Assembly (NCBI GenBank): GCA_025960445.1
Contig: JAICIT010000112.1
Location: 1-7,500 of the forward strand
From: Bradyrhizobium sp.
GTDB taxonomy: Bacteria > Pseudomonadota > Alphaproteobacteria > Rhizobiales > Xanthobacteraceae
DNA: 7,500 nucleotides
Direction of reading: 5' to 3'
This document shows positions 1 to 6,215 of the stretch, piece by piece. Below the pieces are notes generated by a model. The model did not search any database. It had not been told where the DNA came from and was given only the letters and a program-made list of their open reading frames with translations. How positions within the stretch are numbered: the stretch's first letter is position 1; each line of letters begins with the position of its first letter. A program made the position numbers and the translations under genes.

Positions 1-41
1 AGACACTTTTTGTCAGCTTCGGCCGTTTCGGTATCCGACAA

Positions 42-620
42 ATGAACAGCGAGCATAGCATGAGTGCGCATTTCAAGCGCCAGCTTGCCGATTACGTGGA
101 ATACCACCGCGATCCGCGAAATTGCGCGCTGCATATATTCGGAATCATATTCTTGTTTCTGGCCGCGGTCCTGCCGTTGAGCTTGTGGCCTGTTCACGCC
201 TTCGGCGTGCAGATCAGCATTGCAGCCATCCTGGTCCTTCCAGCTTTGCTCTATTGGTTGTTGCTCGACTTCGGCATTGGCATGGCCATCGTTGGCGCCG
301 CAATCCTGTTGCTTGCCACCGCCGGCATGATCGTGAATTACGCCAGTGTTGCCGCAGTGTGGACGGTCACTGCGGTCTTAATCGTGATCGGTGTGAGCTT
401 TCAAATCATCGGTCATCGGGTGTTCGAACGCCGACAACCGGCGCTGGTGGACAACCCAAGTCACTTGCTGCTTGGACCGATGTTTGTCATGGCCAAATTA
501 TATATCGCGCTCGGCTTGCGGAATGATCTTGCCGCTATCATCGTTCCGAATCCTCAACCGGCAATTCGCAGCGCTTCTGCTCTCTCCGACCACCTGAGCA
601 AGTCGCTCCCGCATACATGA
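42..620 (+). CDS. Mpo1-like (DUF962) integral membrane protein
   Basis: A 192-residue membrane protein of the Mpo1-like/DUF962 (YGL010w) family. Seen in the sequence: an N-terminal YHRDPRNCALHIFG motif (H22, N27, H31), several hydrophobic segments at roughly 32-50, 56-76, 78-97 and 104-123, then the second family motif FQIIGHRVFERRQPAL (about 120-135, H125) and a GPMFVMAKLYIALG segment (about 145-158). Known of the family: yeast Mpo1 is an Fe(II)-dependent dioxygenase that shortens 2-hydroxy fatty acids in alpha-oxidation, and conserved histidines are needed. Whether bacterial members do the same reaction is inference. The start is uncertain: ATG at 42 and an in-frame ATG at 60 (residue 7) are both compatible with the family and neither has a clear Shine-Dalgarno. 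The stop overlaps the ATG of the epimerase gene by 4 bases (ATGA), so the two are probably co-translated. Confidence 0.85.
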   Translation: MNSEHSMSAHFKRQLADYVEYHRDPRNCALHIFGIIFLFLAAVLPLSLWPVHAFGVQISIAAILVLPALLYWLLLDFGIGMAIVGAAILLLATAGMIVNYASVAAVWTVTAVLIVIGVSFQIIGHRVFERRQPALVDNPSHLLLGPMFVMAKLYIALGLRNDLAAIIVPNPQPAIRSASALSDHLSKSLPHT

Positions 621-1594
621 CCAGCATTCTTGTCACCGGCGGCAGCGGTTTCATCGGACAGCACCTCGTATCCGCGCTCGTTCAACAGGGCGGACAGGTC
701 CGGGTGCTGGATATTCGCTCCCCCAACTCTGCTTTGCCGCAAGTTGAATACGTGCAGGGTTCAGTGCTCGACCGCGCCTTGGTCGATCACTCCGTGCGCG
801 GCGTCGATCAGGTTTATCATCTTGCTGGCCATCCCGGCATGTGGATGCCGAGCAAAGCGGATTTTCATGAGATCAATTGCCGCGGCACGGAAATCGTCAT
901 TTCAGCGGCGCGCAAACACGGCGTCGAGCGGTTGCTACACTGCTCCACGGAATCCATTCTTTTCCGCCAATCGGCATCAAGCGATTCGGCAGAGGGTACG
1001 CTGTTGTCGGCGGACGAAATGCCCGGTCCGTACACTCGCTCGAAAATGCTCGCCGAACAGTTCGCGGTTCAGGCAGCGAACTCGGGATTTCCGGTGGTGA
1101 TTGGTACGCCGACCATGCCGATCGGGCCGCATGATTGCAATCTCACGCCACCCACGGCGATGCTTCGGCATTTCCTCACCGGCCGTCTTCAATTGTATCT
1201 CGATTTCATCGTGAACCTGGTCGATGTGCGCGACGTCGCCGCGGGATTGATTCTTACGATGGAGCGGGGACAGGTAGGCCATCGCTACCTGCTTGGCGGC
1301 GAAAGCATTCCGCTGAAGAAAATTCTTCGCCTGGTGGCGTCCATCAGCGGCGGCCGGCGCGTCCAAATACCGGTTTGCGGCGCGGTTGCGAAAACGGCCG
1401 CGGCGGCGCTGGAGTTCGTCGCCGACCATGTGACTCGACGCCCTCCCTCTGGCACGGCCGAGGGCGTCCGGATCGCGTTGCGGGCGACCACGCTTTCGAC
1501 ACGCAAGGCGGAGCATGAATTGGGCTACGCTCCAGGTCCCGTCGAGCCGGCGTTGCGAGACACCATTGCTCATCTGCTCAGGACCGCCCATTAG
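617..1594 (+). CDS. NAD-dependent epimerase/dehydratase, HpnA-like (extended SDR)
   Basis: A 325-residue extended short-chain dehydrogenase/reductase. Seen: the Rossmann dinucleotide loop TGGSGFIG at residues 7-14, an acidic residue D32 at the end of the second strand (favouring NAD(H)), YHLAG at 67-71, serine S110 in the HCSTES segment, and the catalytic pair Y139/K143 in GPYTRSK. The later segments (TPTMPIGPHD, then NLVDVRDVAAG and RYLLGGE) resemble HpnA, the hopanoid-associated sugar epimerase, closely enough that this is the nearest named family. No other hpn gene is visible here, so the substrate is unknown: a nucleotide sugar, or possibly a sterol-like or other lipid ketone/alcohol. The ATG at 617 is supported because the Rossmann fold begins two residues later. 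It overlaps the upstream stop as ATGA and has no good ribosome site of its own, which fits translational coupling. Confidence 0.85.
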   Translation: MTSILVTGGSGFIGQHLVSALVQQGGQVRVLDIRSPNSALPQVEYVQGSVLDRALVDHSVRGVDQVYHLAGHPGMWMPSKADFHEINCRGTEIVISAARKHGVERLLHCSTESILFRQSASSDSAEGTLLSADEMPGPYTRSKMLAEQFAVQAANSGFPVVIGTPTMPIGPHDCNLTPPTAMLRHFLTGRLQLYLDFIVNLVDVRDVAAGLILTMERGQVGHRYLLGGESIPLKKILRLVASISGGRRVQIPVCGAVAKTAAAALEFVADHVTRRPPSGTAEGVRIALRATTLSTRKAEHELGYAPGPVEPALRDTIAHLLRTAH

Positions 1595-1613
1595 AGTCGT
1601 GCCGGCGCGACGT

Positions 1614-1643
1614 TTGCCAGCGCAATCCAATCAGGAATATAAT
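1614..1643 (+). promoter_or_regulatory. Sigma-70-type promoter for the methyltransferase gene
   Basis: TTGCCA at 1614-1619 (5 of 6 to the -35 consensus) and a perfect TATAAT at 1638-1643 are separated by 18 bases, in a short AT-rich patch inside otherwise GC-rich DNA. The patch lies in the 54-base gap between the epimerase stop and the next ATG at 1649. Transcription would be expected to begin 6-8 bases after the -10 box, about 1649-1651, which is the start codon itself. Sequence match only; no experimental support. Confidence 0.5.
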
Positions 1644-1648
1644 TCGGC

Positions 1649-2275
1649 ATGTCGCACGATGCGAACTCGCCTTTGGCGTTCATCTGGAGCGGATGGACCG
1701 CCACCTGGCCGACCGAACTGCTGGCGTTGATCTGGATCGCCTGGCTCATCAGCTGGGCGATCGGCGCTTTTTTCTCCGCCCGGACCGAGAAGCACGTCAG
1801 GACTTGGGACTCCCGCGCCTACCGAATTCCGATCCTGGCGGGCGCCATACTGCTTACGCCATGGACCGCAGAGCTGTTGGGCGAGCAACCGCTCTGGAAT
1901 CCCGGCAACACCGCCACCTATGTCCTCGCAGTGCTGACGTTGGCGGGCACGTTATTCACCTGGTGGGCGCGAATTCATCTTGGTCGGTTTTGGTCGAACG
2001 CGATCACACGCAAGGAAGGCCACCGGGTCATTGATACCGGTCCATACGGCCTTGTGCGCCATCCGATCTATACAGGACTTATCGGAGCCATGTCGGCGAC
2101 TGCCATCGCCGTCGGCACAGTGACGGCCGTGCTGGGCGCATTCCTGATCGCGATCGGGCTTTGGCAAAAGGCTCGCATGGAAGAAGGCTTCTTGACGAGC
2201 GAACTTGGGGCGGACGCTTACGGACCATACTGTCGCCGCGTCCCAATGCTGATTCCATTTCTGCGGCCACGCTGA
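1649..2275 (+). CDS. ICMT/PEMT-like membrane methyltransferase
   Basis: A 208-residue integral membrane protein of the isoprenylcysteine carboxyl methyltransferase / phospholipid methyltransferase-like family. Seen: hydrophobic segments at about 22-43, 58-76, 89-106 and 143-172, then the hallmark S-adenosylmethionine-binding region GPYGLVRHPIYTG (131-143, with R137, H138, P139, Y141). A C-terminal E178/E179 and the segment YGPYCRRVPMLIPF (191-204) complete the usual ICMT-like C-terminus. Bacterial members probably methylate small lipophilic or membrane-bound acceptors; the acceptor cannot be read from the sequence. ATG at 1649 is the only good start: the nearest purine-rich stretch (AGGA, 1633-1636) is too far upstream for a normal ribosome site, and a consensus promoter sits immediately before it, raising the possibility of leaderless translation. 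It follows the Mpo1-like and HpnA-like genes on the same strand and ends 7 bases from a convergent gene. Confidence 0.85.
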   Translation: MSHDANSPLAFIWSGWTATWPTELLALIWIAWLISWAIGAFFSARTEKHVRTWDSRAYRIPILAGAILLTPWTAELLGEQPLWNPGNTATYVLAVLTLAGTLFTWWARIHLGRFWSNAITRKEGHRVIDTGPYGLVRHPIYTGLIGAMSATAIAVGTVTAVLGAFLIAIGLWQKARMEEGFLTSELGADAYGPYCRRVPMLIPFLRPR

Positions 2276-2282
2276 AAAGCGC

Positions 2283-3083
2283 CTAATCGCGCCCGCTCGC
2301 GGCAGCTTCGGGCCTGTTCGACGATTCTTCGGGCGCACTCGCTTGCACCGGTTGCTTTTGCCTGGCGAAGGTCTCTCCGCGGCGGCTAAACACGACCGCG
2401 TCGATCGCGCTGATCACCTTCTGCTGCATGATCTGGTTCTTGTCGATCGACAGGTGTCCGATACCAGGCACGCCCTGCACGTCCACATTCTCCAGCGCAC
2501 CACGAAAATCCTTGGTCGGCGTGACCGGCTCGCCGGCCCCACTGGCGACGTAGAAGTTGATATAGCGCTCCGCGTTGCCAGCCAGCTTGGTGCGGAAGAC
2601 CGAATCCAGGCCGATCGCCAGCTTCACGGGAACGCCGAGCTGGCCCAACCGCGCCACCATATCCGGCAATGCGGTCGCGCCGGAGGAGTGCCCCACCAGA
2701 ATGATGTTCCGCGCGCGCCCGCTCCTGTATTCCGCGGCCGCTTCGTTCGCAAGCGACGACCAGGAGACAAAGTTGGCCACCGTGACAGGAATGCCTTGCG
2801 CCTGCAGCCTCGCGGCGATTTCATCGAGTCCAAGCGAGAAGACGTTCAACACGCCGCGCAGCAGATAAACGTGAGCGGTCGCCGCCGGCGCTACCGACGT
2901 CGCGGCGTTGATCGTGGCCGGAGAGCCGATCAAAAAGAGCGCGATGAGCACCGCTGGAATTAGGTTCAACACTGATCGATGAAGACAGAAAGACGCGCCT
3001 GCCAATCCTGTATAGCCAGTAGCTGGCTTCATAGCCCCTCGCGATGACCTATCATCCATAGCGTTGCAGGGTAGCCTTCGCAT
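2283..3083 (-). CDS. Exported or membrane-anchored alpha/beta-hydrolase-like protein
   Basis: Up to 266 residues. Seen (numbered from the ATG at 3083): a hydrophobic stretch at about 39-54 ending in SPATINAA, which looks like a signal peptide with possible cleavage near residue 60 or an N-terminal anchor. Then come HVYLLRG (71-77), a nucleophile elbow GHSSG (131-135, S133), a candidate acidic residue D160 in GLDS and a candidate catalytic histidine H210 in GIGH. The tail after about residue 236 is proline-, alanine- and glutamate-rich and probably disordered. This is the alpha/beta-hydrolase fold of thioesterases and lipases; the substrate is unknown. The start is uncertain. ATG at 3083 has a weak AGGTG site; ATG at 3032 (residue 18) has GAGGGG close upstream and gives a shorter, more typical signal-peptide n-region. 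It lies downstream of cheR on the same strand, but function gives no reason to call it a chemotaxis gene. Confidence 0.7.
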   Translation of the reverse strand: MRRLPCNAMDDRSSRGAMKPATGYTGLAGASFCLHRSVLNLIPAVLIALFLIGSPATINAATSVAPAATAHVYLLRGVLNVFSLGLDEIAARLQAQGIPVTVANFVSWSSLANEAAAEYRSGRARNIILVGHSSGATALPDMVARLGQLGVPVKLAIGLDSVFRTKLAGNAERYINFYVASGAGEPVTPTKDFRGALENVDVQGVPGIGHLSIDKNQIMQQKVISAIDAVVFSRRGETFARQKQPVQASAPEESSNRPEAAASGRD

Positions 3084-3088
3084 CTTCG

Positions 3089-3119
3089 CACCTGCAACAG
3101 GCGGCGGAGAAGTCAGGTG
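3089..3119. repeat. Perfect 6-bp inverted repeat CACCTG-N19-CAGGTG
   Basis: CACCTG at 3089-3094 and CAGGTG at 3114-3119 are exact inverted copies with a 19-base spacer. A further CAGG at 3098-3101 makes an alternative small hairpin with the left arm (CCTG-CAA-CAGG). The repeat begins about 5 bases upstream of the first possible start of the hydrolase gene. It could be an operator or a leader hairpin, but 6-base arms can arise by chance. Confidence 0.3.
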
Positions 3120-3121
3120 AC

Positions 3122-3150
3122 TTTATTCGCTGCGCGTATCTCATGTGCAA
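3122..3150 (-). promoter_or_regulatory. Weak candidate promoter for the hydrolase gene
   Basis: Read on the minus strand, TTGCAC (plus positions 3145-3150) and AATAAA (3122-3127) are separated by 17 bases. The matches to consensus are only 3 of 6 and 4 of 6. Spacing and position in the cheR-hydrolase gap are right, and the predicted transcript start near 3115 would give a leader of roughly 30 bases to the ATG at 3083. Low confidence. Confidence 0.2.
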
Positions 3151-3170
3151 CACGGCCTTGCCACAAGCGG

Positions 3171-3184
3171 GCGTTTCAAAACGC
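3171..3184 (-). other. Small hairpin just after cheR
   Basis: GCGTTTCAAAACGC on the plus strand is a perfect inverted repeat (stem of 5-6 bases) only 2 bases beyond the cheR stop on the minus strand. No T-run follows on the transcribed strand, so it is not a canonical intrinsic terminator. It might stabilise the 3' end or weakly attenuate read-through into the hydrolase gene. Confidence 0.3.
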
Positions 3185-3186
3185 GG

Positions 3187-4059
3187 TCAACGCGCAGCCA
3201 CGACCCTGAAGCTGTGCGGCATCAGCGGTGCCGCGCCTCCGCGCGCAGATCGATCGGCATTTGGACGATAGATCCCGCGCCGGTCAGGACAGGGTTTGAA
3301 CGCATCGGTTATTCCAACGACGGATTCGGCGGCACCCAACGCCACCACGCCATCGGGCTCGATGCTTCGCGCAAGGCGCTCGAATACGCCGGTCTTGGTC
3401 TCCTGGTCGAAATAGATCAGAACGTTACGACAGAAGATCACGTCGAACGTGCCGATATGGGAGAAATCCTCGAGCAGGTTGAGCTGCCGGTGCGTAACCA
3501 TGGCCCGGATATCCGGATTGAGCTGCCACAACTCCCCGATCTGGGTGAAATACCTGACGAGCATCTGAATGGGCAGGCCCCGCTGCACCTCGAACTGGCT
3601 GTAAATTCCCGCTTTCGATTTCTCAAGCACCTCGTTCGACAGATCGGTCGCAACGATTTCAACGCGCCAACCGGCCAGCGCCGCGAATTCCTTCACGTAC
3701 ATTGCAATCGAATACGGTTCCTGTCCGGTCGACGATGCAGCGCACCAGATACGCAAGCTGCGGCGGTGGGCGCGCGCCTGCACCAGCGCCGGCAGGATAG
3801 TTTGCCGCAAATGGTCGAACGGAATTTTATCGCGGAAGAAGAAGGTCTCGTTGGTCGTCATGGCTTCGACCACGTCCGAGGTCACCGCTTCGGCGCCGCT
3901 TTTGATTTTCTGAACGAGCTCGGCGAGATCCGCCAGACCCGCCCTTCTTGCCAACGGGATCAATCGGCTTTCGACCAGGTATTGTTTGTCGGACGACAGG
4001 TCCAGACCTGATCGTTCCTTCAGAAGTTTGCGCAGAAACTCATACTCAAGCGGGGTCAC
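3187..4059 (-). CDS. cheR: Chemoreceptor glutamate methyltransferase CheR
   Basis: A 290-residue S-adenosylmethionine-dependent methyltransferase that methylates glutamates on chemoreceptors during adaptation, acting against CheB in the cytoplasm. Seen: an N-terminal helical CheR domain (about 1-55), the family signature [11 protein letters not shown] (67-77), the SAM-binding loop around [15 protein letters not shown] (106-120), acidic D139 in VATDL, and the FCRNVLIYF motif (209-217). The length is normal; the last 20 or so residues are a short alanine- and arginine-containing tail. The start is a GTG at 4057-4059: it overlaps the cheB stop as GTGA and has GGGAGA about 7 bases upstream on the minus strand, inside the end of cheB. 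This predicts tight translational coupling with cheB. It is the last recognisable chemotaxis gene of the cluster; the next gene downstream begins at least 100 bases away. Confidence 0.97.
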   Translation of the reverse strand: MTPLEYEFLRKLLKERSGLDLSSDKQYLVESRLIPLARRAGLADLAELVQKIKSGAEAVTSDVVEAMTTNETFFFRDKIPFDHLRQTILPALVQARAHRRSLRIWCAASSTGQEPYSIAMYVKEFAALAGWRVEIVATDLSNEVLEKSKAGIYSQFEVQRGLPIQMLVRYFTQIGELWQLNPDIRAMVTHRQLNLLEDFSHIGTFDVIFCRNVLIYFDQETKTGVFERLARSIEPDGVVALGAAESVVGITDAFKPCPDRRGIYRPNADRSARGGAAPLMPHSFRVVAAR

Positions 4060-5207
4060 GAGCGATCTCCCGAAAACAAACGAATTAGCTTAGGCGCGAT
4101 CTGTCCGAGCGGCAGAACAGCCGCGCAGATGCCGGCATTGGCGACGGCGCCCGGCATTCCCCAGACCACGCTCGAAGCTTCATCCTGCGCAATGATGTTG
4201 CCGCCGGCTGCGACAATCTCCTTGCCGCCGCGCATGCCATCCGAACCCATGCCGGTCAGCACAAGCGCGAGCACGCCGCCCTGCCACACCTCGATCCCGG
4301 AGCTGAACAATGGGTCCACCGCCGGTTTGCAGAAATTGACCGGCGGCCCGTCATCCAGAACGATCACCGCATCGGCGCCTTGGCGGGTCACCCGCATGTG
4401 GCGGCCGCCTGGGGCGACATAGATCTGGCCCGGCTTGACGACCTCGCCGTCTATCGCTTCGTGCGCGGGCCGATGGCTGGAGCGCGCAAGATGCTCGGCC
4501 AGGATCGTGGTGAAGGTGGGCGGCATGTGTTGTGTGATCAAAACCGGAAAGCGGTCGATGACGGGCCCGAGTTCGGCCACGAGCGTCATCAAGGCTTGAG
4601 GACCACCGGTCGATGAGCCGATCAACAGCGCGCGCGGCGCATGCGTGCCGAGCTCGCGGCGTAACAACTCCGGATGCGCAACCGCGGGTCGCGACAGTGA
4701 TTCACGCGCCGGAATTTGCGCCGCGAGCCGAGACGATGGCTGCGCTGCGCGGCGGACTTTGGCGCCAAGCGAGCGAATTTTCTGGATCAGATCGTGGTGG
4801 AAGATGTCGGCCGCGGTAACCACGCGCGTACTCTCAGGCTTTGGAATGTAATCGGACGCTCCGAGCGAGAGCGCCTTGAAGCTGATCTCCGCGTTGCGGC
4901 GGGTCAGCGTCGAAGCCATGATGATGATGAGATTGCGTTTCTTGGCCAGCAGTAGCGGCAGCGCGGAAATGCCGTCAAGGTCCGGCATTTCGATGTCGAG
5001 CACGGCCACATCCGGATTGACGCGTTCCAGCTGATTGACGGCGTCACGGCCGGTGCGCAACGAGGCCGCCACCTCCATGTCCGGTTCGGATGCGATCCAG
5101 CGTGATATCAATCCTCTGATCACGACGGAGTCGTCGACAACCATCACGCGCAATGGCTCTTGTCGCCACGAAGCCGGAGTCGAGGAACTTGTTAACGCAA
5201 CACTCAT
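4056..5207 (-). CDS. cheB: Chemotaxis response regulator methylesterase CheB
   Basis: A 383-residue protein-glutamate methylesterase/glutamine deamidase that demethylates chemoreceptors when phosphorylated by CheA. Seen: an N-terminal receiver domain (about 18-145) with D25/D26 in VVDDS, phosphoacceptor D71 in LDIEMP, S99/T100 in the MAST segment and K123 in IPKP. A linker (about 148-190) leads to the C-terminal esterase domain with catalytic S199 in GSSTGG, H227 in TQHMPP and D323 in GMGSDG. All catalytic and phosphorylation residues are present. The receiver is preceded by a 17-residue extension rich in Ser and Thr. The start ATG at 5205-5207 has GGTGAG just upstream on the minus strand. 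It is separated from cheY by 83 bases and overlaps cheR by 4 bases. Confidence 0.97.
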   Translation of the reverse strand: MSVALTSSSTPASWRQEPLRVMVVDDSVVIRGLISRWIASEPDMEVAASLRTGRDAVNQLERVNPDVAVLDIEMPDLDGISALPLLLAKKRNLIIIMASTLTRRNAEISFKALSLGASDYIPKPESTRVVTAADIFHHDLIQKIRSLGAKVRRAAQPSSRLAAQIPARESLSRPAVAHPELLRRELGTHAPRALLIGSSTGGPQALMTLVAELGPVIDRFPVLITQHMPPTFTTILAEHLARSSHRPAHEAIDGEVVKPGQIYVAPGGRHMRVTRQGADAVIVLDDGPPVNFCKPAVDPLFSSGIEVWQGGVLALVLTGMGSDGMRGGKEIVAAGGNIIAQDEASSVVWGMPGAVANAGICAAVLPLGQIAPKLIRLFSGDRS

Positions 5208-5252
5208 TACTCACCAGGTTCGGGCTCAAGATCGGCAGCTTTAGCGGGCGTC

Positions 5253-5269
5253 GCCGAAGTCAGCTCGGC
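5253..5269. other. Hairpin in the cheY-cheB gap
   Basis: GCCGA at 5253-5257 and TCGGC at 5265-5269 form a 5-base stem with a 7-base loop in the 83-base gap between cheY and cheB. There is no T-run, so I do not call a terminator. It may be an RNA processing or stability element, or chance in GC-rich DNA. Confidence 0.2.
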
Positions 5270-5290
5270 CGCCGGTCGAAATAGCCAGAC

Positions 5291-5656
5291 TTAGATCAGG
5301 CCGACTTCCTGAAACTTCGCGGTGACGATGTCCTTGTCGAACGGCTTCATGATGTATTCGTTGGCGCCGGCGTGAAGCGCGCGCGCGATGTGCGCGACGT
5401 CGTTTTCCGTGGTGCAGAACACGACTTTCGGCTGATCGCCTCCGGGCATCCGACGCAGGTTGCCAAGGAATTCGTAGCCGTCCATGACCGGCATATTCCA
5501 ATCGAGCAGGATCGCGTCGGGCAGTCCACGCCGACACACTTCCAACGCCTTCTCGCCGTCCTCGGCTTCGACGATCTGGAAATCCAACCCTTCCAGGATG
5601 CGTCTAGCGACCTTTCGAATGACGCTTGAGTCATCGACTACAAGACATGTTCTCAT
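5291..5656 (-). CDS. cheY: Single-domain response regulator CheY
   Basis: A 121-residue stand-alone receiver that takes phosphoryl groups from CheA and normally diffuses to the flagellar switch or another output. Seen: D8/D9 in VVDDS, phosphoacceptor D52 in LLDWNMPVMDG, T82 in FCTTEND, Y101 at the position of the E. coli switch tyrosine, and K104-P105 in MKPF. The whole protein is one receiver domain with no output domain. I chose ATG at 5654-5656, which has AGAGG 5-6 bases upstream on the minus strand. A TTG 7 codons earlier (5677) keeps the frame open but has no comparable site and would add residues unusual for CheY. It is flanked by cheW (74-base gap) and cheB (83-base gap); the cluster context supports a chemotaxis role, though which motor or output it serves cannot be read here. 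Confidence 0.95.
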   Translation of the reverse strand: MRTCLVVDDSSVIRKVARRILEGLDFQIVEAEDGEKALEVCRRGLPDAILLDWNMPVMDGYEFLGNLRRMPGGDQPKVVFCTTENDVAHIARALHAGANEYIMKPFDKDIVTAKFQEVGLI

Positions 5657-5730
5657 TTTCGCCTCTACTGATTCCAATCCCTAACGGGAGGGGTGCATTT
5701 CCATTGATTGCCGCTTGCCTGGCGCCGAGT

Positions 5731-6198
5731 TCATGCCGCCAGCATGTCCGGCACGATTTCGAGAACGCGATCGACGTCGAGGATAACCATAAGCTGACCA
5801 TCAAGCCGATGTACGCCACCGGCGAGTTTGGCCAGGCGAGGATCTAGATTGACCGGATTTTCTTCGCGCCCCTCCTCGGAGAGCCGCAACACCTCGCCGA
5901 TTTGATCGATCAACAGACCATACGATTCGCCACGCAGGTCGACCCCTACCGCCATTGCCGGCTTGCCATCCTCATTCTTCGGCAGCCCGAGCCGGGCGCG
6001 CATGTCCACCACGGTCACGATGCGTCCGCGAAGATTGAGCACGCCGGCGATTTCGCGCGGCGACAACGGCACTCTGGTGAGGCGTTCCGGCATAAACACG
6101 TCCTGCACCCGTGAGATCGGCAAGCCAAACAGCTGGCCACCGATCATCGCGGTGACGTACTCGGCCACGGTGCCCTCAGGGGTTTCGCTCTTGCTCAT
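5731..6198 (-). CDS. cheW: Chemotaxis coupling protein CheW
   Basis: A 155-residue cytoplasmic adaptor that links the CheA kinase to chemoreceptor tips. Seen: a single CheW-like domain covering almost the whole protein, with the opening strand motif AEYVTAMIGGQLFGLPISRVQDV (split across residues 12-34), the conserved segment NLRGRIVTVVDMR (55-67), and the SYGLLIDQIGEVL motif (92-104) typical of the second beta-barrel. The length matches the family. ATG at 6196-6198 is preceded on the minus strand by a purine-rich GGAAAGAG. It lies 17 bases downstream of the cheA stop, consistent with one transcript. It is a separate gene from the CheW-like modules of CheA. Confidence 0.96.
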   Translation of the reverse strand: MSKSETPEGTVAEYVTAMIGGQLFGLPISRVQDVFMPERLTRVPLSPREIAGVLNLRGRIVTVVDMRARLGLPKNEDGKPAMAVGVDLRGESYGLLIDQIGEVLRLSEEGREENPVNLDPRLAKLAGGVHRLDGQLMVILDVDRVLEIVPDMLAA

Positions 6199-6215
6199 GC
6201 GCTCATCTCTTTCCG

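Noticed and set aside
10..37. Possible promoter TTGTCA-N16-TATCCG before the Mpo1-like gene
   Set aside because: The -10 part matches consensus at only 3 of 6 positions, the predicted start would fall at the start codon, and too little upstream sequence is present to judge.
977..1630. Minus-strand open frame of 217 codons opposite the epimerase gene
   Set aside because: The plus-strand protein has a full Rossmann motif and YxxxK site; the antisense frame has no recognisable domain.
2276..2310. Possible bidirectional terminator between the convergent methyltransferase and hydrolase genes
   Set aside because: Only short CGCG self-complementary pieces are visible and there is no T-run on either side.
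2343..2963. Plus-strand open frame of 206 codons opposite the hydrolase gene
   Set aside because: Rich in arginine, histidine and aspartate with no hydrophobic core; the opposite strand carries a recognisable fold with a signal segment and a GHSSG elbow.
3145..4011. Long plus-strand open frame of 288 codons opposite cheR
   Set aside because: It is antisense to a clear cheR; the composition is that of the reverse complement of a high-GC gene and no motif is seen.
5241..5537. Open frame of 98 codons on the minus strand running into the cheY-cheB gap
   Set aside because: It lies almost entirely in another frame of cheY, has an arginine-rich composition typical of out-of-frame reading of GC-rich DNA, and shows no domain.
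5684..5696. CCCTAACGGGAGGG-like small stem in the cheW-cheY gap
   Set aside because: A stem of 3-4 bases without a T-run is expected by chance in this composition.
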